This document shows positions 1 through 6,888 of a DNA stretch of 64,000 nucleotides, one piece after another. Made by a program: the position numbers and the translations under genes. Source of the DNA: Pseudomonas soli (GTDB lineage: Bacteria > Pseudomonadota > Gammaproteobacteria > Pseudomonadales > Pseudomonadaceae). Within the stretch, counting starts at the first letter, position 1, and every line of letters begins with the position of its first letter. Below the pieces are notes generated by a model. That model was not told where the DNA came from. It made no database searches and was given only the letters and a program-made list of their open reading frames with translations. The stretch is from NCBI RefSeq assembly GCF_900110655.1, contig NZ_FOEQ01000001.1:905152-969151 (forward strand). Direction: 5' to 3'.

Positions 1-415
1 CCGGCCGCACTACCTGGGTATAGGCGCTGACCACGAACAGCATGGTCTTGGGATTCAGCGCATTGGTCAGAAAGCCCGTGCGCAACGCGCTCGCCACGCT
101 GGAAGCGCCTTGCGCCAGGCCGTCGAGGCTGATGCGCGTGGTGTTGGTCAGCGATTTATAGCCCAGGTACACCAGGTAGCCCGCCCCCACTACCTTCATG
201 GCCAGGAACAGGGTCGGGGTCTGGCTGATGATCACGGCGATGCCGAGCACGGTGTACAGCACATGCACTTGCACGCCCAGGGCGATGCCTGCCGCGGCAG
301 CGAGGCCAGCTTTGCGGCCTTGTGCGTAACTGCTGCGGGTGACCATGGCGAAGTCGGCGCCAGGACTGATGACAGCCAGAATGGTGAACAGGGCTACGGC
401 GATGAGTTCGTTCAC
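1..415 (-). CDS. LysE/RhtB-family amino-acid exporter (partial, 3' end outside window)
   Basis: Inner-membrane exporter of the LysE/RhtB family, which exports amino acids or related metabolites. The translated 138 residues start VNELIAVALF and carry the family signature SPGADFAMVTR at about residues 17-27, followed by hydrophobic helices and the NPKTMLF segment near the window edge. The start is a GTG at 413-415 with GAGGA about 8 bases upstream. The C-terminal third lies beyond base 1. It is divergent from a LysR regulator at 633, a common regulator-exporter arrangement, so that regulator is a candidate controller (inference). Substrate cannot be told from sequence. Confidence 0.85.
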   Translation of the reverse strand, partial: MNELIAVALFTILAVISPGADFAMVTRSSYAQGRKAGLAAAAGIALGVQVHVLYTVLGIAVIISQTPTLFLAMKVVGAGYLVYLGYKSLTNTTRISLDGLAQGASSVASALRTGFLTNALNPKTMLFVVSAYTQVVRP

Positions 416-543
416 GAACAGGGATCCTCGATGAAAATTCACGGAAGATGGGATTATCCTGTTGCCTTGAACGAGTAAAAATCGATTTATAGTCTGGCTA
501 ATCTGCTAGTTTTACTCACCTATTCGCATTGAATCGACTGGCC

Positions 544-612
544 TATCGCGGGGCAGGCCCGCTCCCACGAGCGCAGCCTCAGCATGCGTGGGAGCGGGCT
601 TGCCCCGCGATA
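544..612. repeat. Pair of inverted REP elements
   Basis: Two facing copies of the putida-type REP: TATCGCGGGGCAGGCCCGC followed by TCCCAC at 544-568, and its inverse at 588-612, separated by 19 bases. Together they can fold into a long hairpin. The pair lies in the divergent gap between the LysE-type exporter and the LysR gene. Confidence 0.9.
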
Positions 613-632
613 AAGCCGGAACAGGCCAGCAC

Positions 633-1538
633 ATGAAACTGCCTCCCCTTACCGCCTTTCGCTACTTCGACATCGCCGCCCGCACTGAAAGCTTCGTGCG
701 CGCCGCCGAGCACCTGCATGTCACCCACGGCGCCGTCAGCCGCCAGGTGCGCCTGCTCGAGGAAAGCCTCGGCGTGGCACTGTTCGAACGGCGCAACCGG
801 GCAATCTTTCTCACCCCCGCCGGTCGCGAGTTGCACAGCACCACCCAGTCGATCTTCGAGCAATTGGAGGGCGCCGTGCAGCGCCTGCAACAGCAGCCAG
901 AAGACAACGTACTGGTGGTCTCCTGCGAGCCGACCATCGCCATGCGCTGGCTGATCCCGCGCCTGCCGCGCTTTCACGCCGCACACCCCGACCTGCAACT
1001 GCACCTGGTGGCGGCCGGCGGGCCGGTGGACTTCGCCCGTGGCGGCATCGACCTGGCACTGCGCCGCGATGACTTCCATTGGGACCGCCAGCTGCACAGC
1101 CTGAAGATCTGCGATGAGTGGATCGGCCCGGTCGCAAGGCCAGACTTCAAGGGCCAACGCCTGCTGCACAGCACCACCCGCCCCGATGCCTGGGCCACCT
1201 GGCTACGCCTGAGCGGCCAAGGCATCCGGCACACGGCGCGCAGCGACTTCGAGCACTTCTACTTGTCGATCCAGGCCGCCAGCGCGGGCATGGGGCTGGC
1301 CATCGCCTCGGCGCTGATGGTTCGCGACGAACTGGACAATGGCCAGCTACAGGCGCCGTACAGCTTCCTGCGCGACGGCTCCGGCTACCACCTGCTCAGC
1401 CCGCAGCCGCTGGACGACGGCAGCAAGCGCCAGCGCTTCGCGCAGTGGGTCGGCGACGAGTGCCGAGCCTGTCTGGCTCACCTGGGCTTGCTGCAGAACG
1501 ACGACCCGGCCCCGCCGTCACCGCCCCAGGTGCGATAG
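633..1538 (+). CDS. LysR-family transcriptional regulator (GcvA-like)
   Basis: A 301-residue LysR-type regulator. The N-terminal winged helix-turn-helix covers about residues 5-65 (LTAFRYFDIAARTESFVRAA, then HVTHGAVSRQVRLLEESLG), and the rest is the LysR effector-binding domain. I chose ATG 633 because the longer open frame from 588 runs back into the REP repeat and because the protein then starts MKLPPLTAFRYF, as GcvA-like proteins do. The last 61 bases overlap the convergent M15 peptidase gene. It probably controls the divergent LysE exporter (inference from layout); the effector is unknown. Confidence 0.9.
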   Translation: MKLPPLTAFRYFDIAARTESFVRAAEHLHVTHGAVSRQVRLLEESLGVALFERRNRAIFLTPAGRELHSTTQSIFEQLEGAVQRLQQQPEDNVLVVSCEPTIAMRWLIPRLPRFHAAHPDLQLHLVAAGGPVDFARGGIDLALRRDDFHWDRQLHSLKICDEWIGPVARPDFKGQRLLHSTTRPDAWATWLRLSGQGIRHTARSDFEHFYLSIQAASAGMGLAIASALMVRDELDNGQLQAPYSFLRDGSGYHLLSPQPLDDGSKRQRFAQWVGDECRACLAHLGLLQNDDPAPPSPPQVR

Positions 1539-2062
1539 CCGGCCGTGTCGATATGGATACGCCCCGAGGGGTAACGGCCAAGCCCCATGTTCCAGGCCTG
1601 GCCGTGCTGCTGCCAGAAGCGGCACAGCGGGTTCGGGTCGGCCCAGGGTGGCAGCAGCAGGTCGACGGCGAAGGCGCGCATGTGCGCACTGCTCGGCGCG
1701 CCGCCGGCGCAGGCATTGAGCCGGGGATCGCGGTAGGCCGACACCACTTCGAACTGACGCAGGATGCCCTGCTGGTCCAGGGTCTTGATCAATGCCAGGG
1801 TTGAACGCACCGCCGGCCAGTGGCTCGCCGGCGGCACCGCGAAGGGTGAAGCCTTGCACAGGCGCCAGTCCGAGGCCGAACGCAGCAACTGATGGATCGG
1901 CACCACGCCATACAGCCGGGCGTCCACCAGCATTTCACGAAACCTGCGGTTCTCGTGATCCCCGGCCCACTGGGCGAACATCCACACATCGCGTTCATCG
2001 GCCTGGGCCGTACCCAGCCCGATCAGCGCGCTAGCCAATAGCCATATCCTGGCGCTTTTCAT
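1478..2062 (-). CDS. M15-family (D-Ala-D-Ala carboxypeptidase-like) periplasmic peptidase
   Basis: A 194-residue exported protein with a signal peptide of about 21 residues ending AQA. It matches the zinc peptidase M15 / DUF882 pattern: SAHMRAFAVDL supplies candidate zinc ligands His127 and Asp134, and GRIHIDTAG supplies His170. Family members trim peptidoglycan stem or cross-link peptides in the periplasm. The gene overlaps the 3' end of the convergent LysR gene by 61 bases and is divergent from an unknown periplasmic protein at 2128, with 65 bases between the two starts. The function is assigned by motif only. Confidence 0.75.
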   Translation of the reverse strand: MKSARIWLLASALIGLGTAQADERDVWMFAQWAGDHENRRFREMLVDARLYGVVPIHQLLRSASDWRLCKASPFAVPPASHWPAVRSTLALIKTLDQQGILRQFEVVSAYRDPRLNACAGGAPSSAHMRAFAVDLLLPPWADPNPLCRFWQQHGQAWNMGLGRYPSGRIHIDTAGYRTWGGDGGAGSSFCSKPR

Positions 2063-2127
2063 TCCCCCACCTCTTCATCCACCATGGGCGGTCCGCCGTC
2101 CTGGCGGCCACTGACAAGGAGTTAAGC

Positions 2128-3291
2128 ATGCACAAGATTGCTGTATCGGGCCTGGCCGCCCTCGCCTTCAGCGGCCTGGCCATGGCCGACGCGCAGATCG
2201 ACCTGGGCGATGCCCAGCGGGTCACCCGGCTGTTCGCCTATCCCAACAACTGCAACGTGATCTGCTACCGCGACTGGACACTCGAACAGACCGTCGAGCA
2301 CTACCTCACCCAGAGCGTGCAGCGCGACGGCTATGCCAATGCCAAGGTCACGGTGAACCGCGACAACGACAAGCTGCGCGCCAGCATCACCGACGTACCG
2401 GCGAGCTACACCGAACCCTTGCGCAAGCTGCTCGACAGCGGCGAGCTGGCCTACCAGGGCGCCACCCGCCTCAACCAGAAAGGCGGCTGGGACTATAGCT
2501 GGTACCTGTTCCTGCCCCTGGGCATGGCCTTGGAGAACCGCCGCAGCATCGAACTGCTGCACTTCCCGCCGGACTACTCGCTGACCCGCTACCAGGACTA
2601 CCTGAAGTCCAACACCACCGACCGCTGGGCGCAACTTCTGACCTTCAACGGTATCGAGGCTACCCAGACCCCGGCCTACCAGACCATCGTCGACATCGCC
2701 CCGATCGCCGCGCCGGCCAGCGCCGGCAAGGACCTGGAAGGGGTCTACAGCTACTTCAACGACTACCAGGTGCGCATGGTCAAGGAAGTGGCCCTGACCC
2801 ACGACGGCAAAGGCGCCTTGCCGATGGTCGCGTTCGGCGCGCCGGTACGGGCCTGGATCCAGCAGCAGTATGGGCCGAAGGTGAATGTGCTCGGCTTGGT
2901 AAGCATCAGCCCCGAGGCCAACAGCGCCAAGGTGCCCGTGCTCGGCGCTAACCACCCGAGCGCGATCTGGTACGCCGCCGACCCGAAAAGCTACGACGGC
3001 GACCAGGACAAGGCCGACGCCGCAGGCCTGAAGATGATGGGCCAGGACCTCTCCGCCGCCTGCTGGCAGGCCGGCATGGGGCGCAACCCGCAGGCCGATG
3101 CCAAGCTCACCCTGGATGCCTGCACCAGCAAGTGGCAGGTAACCCAGAAGAAGCAGACCTGCGAATTGTTCTACCGCACCATCCGCGAGATGACCCCGGA
3201 GCAGGCGGCAGCCAAGTGCAATACCGGAACGGTGACGCGCAGCTTGCGCGACCTGCGTAAACCGGTCGAAGTGCAGCACCCAGAGATCTGA
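2128..3291 (+). CDS. Hypothetical secreted protein, 387 aa
   Basis: I do not recognise this family. The product has a clear signal peptide (about residues 1-20, ending AMA) and then a soluble region with no membrane segments. It has six cysteines arranged as an N-terminal pair (NNCNVICYRD, about residues 48-53) and a C-terminal group of four (from AACWQAG to AAKCNTG), which suggests disulphides in the periplasm. The start is supported by AAGGAG about 8 bases upstream. It is divergent from the M15 peptidase gene and could share a promoter region with it. It is followed by a hairpin at 3306-3322 and REP-like repeats. Confidence 0.75.
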   Translation: MHKIAVSGLAALAFSGLAMADAQIDLGDAQRVTRLFAYPNNCNVICYRDWTLEQTVEHYLTQSVQRDGYANAKVTVNRDNDKLRASITDVPASYTEPLRKLLDSGELAYQGATRLNQKGGWDYSWYLFLPLGMALENRRSIELLHFPPDYSLTRYQDYLKSNTTDRWAQLLTFNGIEATQTPAYQTIVDIAPIAAPASAGKDLEGVYSYFNDYQVRMVKEVALTHDGKGALPMVAFGAPVRAWIQQQYGPKVNVLGLVSISPEANSAKVPVLGANHPSAIWYAADPKSYDGDQDKADAAGLKMMGQDLSAACWQAGMGRNPQADAKLTLDACTSKWQVTQKKQTCELFYRTIREMTPEQAAAKCNTGTVTRSLRDLRKPVEVQHPEI

Positions 3292-3305
3292 GTTACTTGC
3301 ACAAG

Positions 3306-3322
3306 GGGCCGCGATGCGGCCC
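3306..3322 (+). terminator. GC-rich hairpin after the 387-aa gene
   Basis: GGGCCGC-GAT-GCGGCCC, a 7-bp stem 15 bases after the stop. There is no strong T-run, so it may be a weak terminator or a stability hairpin. Confidence 0.45.
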
Positions 3323-3324
3323 TC

Positions 3325-3405
3325 TCGCCGACAAGCCGGCTCCCACCCCGACCGCGCCGCCTTCAAGCCAAGTGCCATCGCCGTGGGAGCTGGCTTGCCA
3401 GCGAT
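3325..3405. repeat. REP-like pair (variant TCGCCGACAAGCCGGCTCCCAC)
   Basis: Two facing copies of a divergent REP: TCGCCGACAAGCCGGC plus TCCCAC at 3325-3346 and the inverse GTGGGAGCTGGCTTGCCAGC at 3383-3402. They lie between the convergent 387-aa gene and rimI. Confidence 0.8.
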
Positions 3406-3444
3406 GGGGCGCATAGCGGCCCCAATACAAGACAGCGTGCGAAA

Positions 3445-3900
3445 TCAGTCTTCGAGCAACGTACAGGCCATCACCAGCGCATCTTCCCGCCCGCCCGCCA
3501 TCGGATAGTAGTCACGGCGCCGACCGACTTCATTGAAGCCATAGCGCTCGTACAAGCGATATGCCGACTGGTTGCTGGCACGCACCTCCAGGAAACACTC
3601 CCGGCCATTGAGCTGGTAGGCCCGGGACATCAGGTGCTCGAGCAGGCGCAGGCCGAGGCCACAGCCCTGGTTCTCCGGCTTTACTGTGATGTTGAGCAGG
3701 TGCGCCTCGTCGATGATCACGTTGATCACGCCATGGCCGACCTGCTGCTGGCCGTCGAACATCAGCCACACTTCGTAGGACTTCAGCGCATCCTGGAAGA
3801 TGCCGCGGGTCCAGGGATGGCTGAAGGCGGCATATTCGATCTTCAGCAGGGTATCCAGATCCGCCTCGGTTGCCGGGCGGAAACTGATCGAGTCACTCAT
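3445..3900 (-). CDS. rimI: Ribosomal protein S18-alanine N-acetyltransferase RimI
   Basis: A 151-residue GNAT acetyltransferase. RimI acetylates the N-terminal Ala of ribosomal protein S18 using acetyl-CoA. The acetyl-CoA binding loop ENQGCGLGLRLLEHL is at about residues 76-90, and the C-terminal half has the typical RASNQSAYRLYERYGFNEVGRR segment ending in a DALVM strand. Its ATG overlaps the TGA of the upstream HolD-like gene by 4 bases (ATGA), so the two are translationally coupled. The holD-rimI pairing is also found in enterobacteria and, from memory, in P. aeruginosa (PA4679-PA4678). Confidence 0.93.
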   Translation of the reverse strand: MSDSISFRPATEADLDTLLKIEYAAFSHPWTRGIFQDALKSYEVWLMFDGQQQVGHGVINVIIDEAHLLNITVKPENQGCGLGLRLLEHLMSRAYQLNGRECFLEVRASNQSAYRLYERYGFNEVGRRRDYYPMAGGREDALVMACTLLED

Positions 3901-4766
3901 TCAACGCGTTTCCAGCGCGCCATCAGCTGGCGCATGGCTTTCCAGACGTCCGCCTTGCGCTGCGGCTCGTCCATCAACAGTTCAAGGCCGGGCAAGGCCC
4001 AGGCATCGCCGAGCAGGTCGACCTTGAGTTCTTGGTAATAAGCTTCGCCGTCTGCCTGGCCGGCGAAGCGAATGGCCGGCAGGCCGATCAGCCACAGGCA
4101 GGCGCACGGCGCCTCTTCCAGGCGAGCGGCGATAAAGCCCTGGACAAAGTCCCGGGCGGCATCCGGCCCCTGGTCCATGTTGCCGCGCATCAGTAGCGGC
4201 CAACGCACCGGCTCGCCAATGATCTGCGGGGCGTCCGGCAGACCGGCGGCGCGCAGCATGTCCTTGAGCAGCAGGTAGGACGGGTCGCGGCTCTGGAACG
4301 GCTGGCCGGTGGCCAGCTCCACCAGCAGCAGACAGTCGCCGGCACGCAGCAACTGCAGGGCGAAGCGCGGTGGTGGCACAGGCGCCGGGCGCGGCGCGGG
4401 AGGCTCTGCCTCTGCCTCGACCGGCTTGGCGGCGACTTTCGGCGCGCTGCCCGGGCGCGGGATCTCGATCTTCGGCCGCTCGGCACGCGCCTGAGGGGCT
4501 GCCGGAGTGGCGCTCGGCGCAGGCGCGGCCGGACGCACCTCGAAGTCGACCTCATCGACCGGCGCCACCGGCAACAGCAGCTCTGGCCGCGACGGCGCGG
4601 CGAACGGCAGTTCGGCGCGCGGCAGCCAGTGCACCACTTGCATGGCGGACAGGTAGGCGCGGCGGCGGGACTCGATCAGCAAGGCGCGGGTATCCGGTGG
4701 ATAGTCGAAACAGTCGGGCATTCTAACGCTGTTGACCTGGATGCGCCGCAACAGATTGTCGGTCAT
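3897..4766 (-). CDS. Probable DNA polymerase III psi subunit (HolD-like)
   Basis: A 289-residue protein: an N-terminal region, a Pro/Ala-rich linker at about 85-165, and a C-terminal globular domain. The N-terminal RRRAYLSAMQVVHWLPR resembles the clamp-loader-binding start of E. coli psi (RRDWQLQQLGITQW). The C-terminal domain (LLLKDMLRAAGL, CACLWLIG, a Glu-rich end with VWKAMRQL) follows the psi layout, and rimI follows it as in E. coli. Pseudomonad psi was reported as an unusually long, cryptic protein; I recall PA4679. Automated pipelines may call it hypothetical or TonB-like because of the Pro-rich linker. ATG 4766 lies inside a REP-like hairpin; an in-frame ATG at 4826 is an alternative start. 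Confidence 0.65.
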   Translation of the reverse strand: MTDNLLRRIQVNSVRMPDCFDYPPDTRALLIESRRRAYLSAMQVVHWLPRAELPFAAPSRPELLLPVAPVDEVDFEVRPAAPAPSATPAAPQARAERPKIEIPRPGSAPKVAAKPVEAEAEPPAPRPAPVPPPRFALQLLRAGDCLLLVELATGQPFQSRDPSYLLLKDMLRAAGLPDAPQIIGEPVRWPLLMRGNMDQGPDAARDFVQGFIAARLEEAPCACLWLIGLPAIRFAGQADGEAYYQELKVDLLGDAWALPGLELLMDEPQRKADVWKAMRQLMARWKRVE

Positions 4767-4787
4767 CGCGGGCCTGCCCCGCGATGA
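4763..4787. repeat. REP-like hairpin covering the start codon of the psi-like gene
   Basis: TCATCGCGGG-cctgc-CCCGCGATGA, a perfect 10-bp stem. On the minus-strand mRNA the 3' arm contains the AUG of the psi-like gene, and the only Shine-Dalgarno-like bases (GGCAGG) fall in the loop and stem. Confidence 0.85.
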
Positions 4788-4864
4788 GGCCGGTGAATCC
4801 CCCAAAAGGATCAGGGTTATCCCCATAACAGACCAAGGGGTGAAATCCTCCCCCCCGGATGCAG

Positions 4865-4870
4865 TACAAT
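4865..4870 (+). promoter_or_regulatory. Candidate -10 box of the mks operon
   Basis: TACAAT is 34 bases before the mksF ATG. No convincing -35 is visible at the right spacing, so this is tentative. Confidence 0.3.
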
Positions 4871-4904
4871 CGCCGCTTTTATTTGGCAACGAGTCGACCC
4901 GCCA

Positions 4905-6191
4905 ATGATCGAACCCAAGCGCGTCCTGCGCGCCCTAGCCGAACACTGGGCCTTGATCGAGCCGCTGTGCGAGCGCTTCGACCAGGGCACCCTGAGCCTG
5001 GTCGAGCTGCGCCAGCAACTGGCCCGCCAGCAGGTGGAAAGCACCCCGCAGGACATCACCCAGCTGCTCGACGTGTGGATCCGCCTGGACATCCTGGTCC
5101 CGGTGGCCAAGAGCCCGAACCGTTTCGAGCTCAACGCGCAGATCCACGACTTCCTCGCCTATCTGCGCCGTGAGCACCGGCTGGGCCTGTGCCTGGAGAT
5201 CGAGGCCTACCTGCGCCACCTGGAGCGCCTGGCCGGGCATATCCAGGACGCCTTCGACAACCGCGACAGCGACGACCTGGCGCGCCAGTTGCGCCTGCTC
5301 GACATGCGCGTGCGCGATGTACTGAAGAAGCTCGACAACGACGAGCAGGCACTGGTGGCCGTGGCCGAGCGGGCCAAGACCAGCAACCGCCAGATCCCCC
5401 TGCGCCAGCGCTACGCCGAAGTACTGGCGACCTGGGACGAGTACGTCGAGCCGATGATCCAGCTGGTCAACGCCGACGGCGCCTTCGAGCAGGGCGTGCG
5501 CAAGGTCGAGACCGTACTGCTGCGCCTGCTGGGTGAGCAGGCGCGCTTGGGCCACCTGGTCGACGACGACATGCTGCTGCGCACCCACGCGCGCATCCTC
5601 GAGATGCAGACCAGCGCCCAGCTGACCTTGCGCCACGCCCGCGAGCTGCTGCTGCCGCTGCGTGAAGAGGCGCGCCGGCACAACGCCGTGACCCGCGGCG
5701 CCGCGCTGGCGCTGTCGGTGATCCGCAAGAAAGGCATCGACGCCGTACCCCAGGCCGCCATGCCGCTGTTCACCCGCCCGCAGAGCACCTTCCTCGGCAG
5801 CGCCAGCCAGGTCGAGGCCTACGTCTATGCACTGGCCCGCTTCGAGCCCAAGCCCGCGCGCTTCCCCAAGGCGCACAAGACGCAAAAGGGCCCGCTGCCC
5901 CGCGCCCCGCGCACGGTCAAGGAAATGCTCGAGCGCTGCGAAGACGCCCTGCCGCTGCCGGACCTGATGGTCTGGCTGCTGGAGCAGGAGCCTGAAGGCG
6001 CCACCGACGAACTGCTGTACTGGTTCTCGCGCCTGTCGCGCGAGAAGCGCTTCAGCCGCGAGCGCCTCGACCGCCAGCAATACCTCACCCGCGAACACCT
6101 GGTCAGCCTGCGCTCCTTCGCCCTGACCTCCAGCCGCGACAAGCCGGCGACCACGACCGAATCCACCGCGAGCCCCACCCATGCATCTTGA
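4905..6191 (+). CDS. mksF: MksF, kleisin subunit of the MksBEF condensin
   Basis: A 428-residue kleisin-type subunit that bridges the two heads of the SMC-like MksB in a bacterial condensin acting on chromosome organisation. It is identified by position as first gene of a three-gene operon, size, the largely helical composition and the helical N-terminal region starting MIEPKRVLRALAEHW. The C-terminal tail after about residue 410 is low in complexity. It overlaps mksE by 11 bases. The same order is known in P. aeruginosa (PA4684-PA4686). The start codon has only a weak Shine-Dalgarno. Confidence 0.88.
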   Translation: MIEPKRVLRALAEHWALIEPLCERFDQGTLSLVELRQQLARQQVESTPQDITQLLDVWIRLDILVPVAKSPNRFELNAQIHDFLAYLRREHRLGLCLEIEAYLRHLERLAGHIQDAFDNRDSDDLARQLRLLDMRVRDVLKKLDNDEQALVAVAERAKTSNRQIPLRQRYAEVLATWDEYVEPMIQLVNADGAFEQGVRKVETVLLRLLGEQARLGHLVDDDMLLRTHARILEMQTSAQLTLRHARELLLPLREEARRHNAVTRGAALALSVIRKKGIDAVPQAAMPLFTRPQSTFLGSASQVEAYVYALARFEPKPARFPKAHKTQKGPLPRAPRTVKEMLERCEDALPLPDLMVWLLEQEPEGATDELLYWFSRLSREKRFSRERLDRQQYLTREHLVSLRSFALTSSRDKPATTTESTASPTHAS

Positions 6192-6888
6192 TCTTTCCGA
6201 ACTGTCCCAGCTCGCGCCGATCTTCCGCGAGCTGTTCAAGGGCTTCCACGTCAGCCGCCGCGACCCGGAGCTGTACGCCCAGCTGTCGAACTTCCAGGAC
6301 CAGTACCGCACCCTGTTCAAGGCCCTGGGCTTCGAGCTGGTGTGCGATACCCGCGGCTTCTACTACTTCGTCCCCGAGCAGGCCGCCGCGCAGGTCAACA
6401 AGACCGCCCAGCGCCTGTCGCTGTTTACCTTCATCCTGGTCGAGCACCTCGCCGACCAGGGGCGCGACCCGATGGCCGTGCTCGACGGTGGCAGCATCGG
6501 CCGTGACGAACTGCCGTCGCTGCTGGACAAGTACCGCGACCTGTTCCTGCAGGCCGAAGTGCAGACCGTCGACGAGCTCGAAGAAAAAATCATGCGCCGC
6601 ATGAGCCAGCTCGGCTTTGCCCATGAGGAAGGCGGCATCTACCGCTTCCTGCCGCCGATGCACCGCTTCCTCGACGTCTGCCTGTCGGTCCAGCAGGACC
6701 GCGACTTGGCCGCCACCCTGCACAGCGACCTGCCGCTGCCGGTACCCGTGCTGGTTGTGGAAGAGACGCCCGAAGAACTCAACCGCACCGACGATCCGCT
6801 CGACCTCACCCCGTTCGATGGCGAGGAAAGCGAAGAGGATGCCCTGGCTCGGGCGATCCGCGAAGAGCAACAGGAGATTGACGCATGA
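6181..6888 (+). CDS. mksE: MksE, winged-helix subunit of the MksBEF condensin
   Basis: A 235-residue accessory subunit (KITE-like, equivalent to MukE) that binds the kleisin MksF and tunes MksB activity. It begins MHLDLSELSQLAPIFRELF, has helix-rich segments compatible with tandem winged helices up to about residue 180, and ends in a very acidic tail. Its start lies within the last 11 bases of mksF and its stop overlaps the mksB ATG (ATGA), so the three subunits are translationally coupled, as expected for a complex made in fixed ratio. Confidence 0.88.
   Translation: MHLDLSELSQLAPIFRELFKGFHVSRRDPELYAQLSNFQDQYRTLFKALGFELVCDTRGFYYFVPEQAAAQVNKTAQRLSLFTFILVEHLADQGRDPMAVLDGGSIGRDELPSLLDKYRDLFLQAEVQTVDELEEKIMRRMSQLGFAHEEGGIYRFLPPMHRFLDVCLSVQQDRDLAATLHSDLPLPVPVLVVEETPEELNRTDDPLDLTPFDGEESEEDALARAIREEQQEIDA

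Noticed and set aside
588..632. Upstream start of the first LysR gene
   Set aside because: It would translate the REP repeat.
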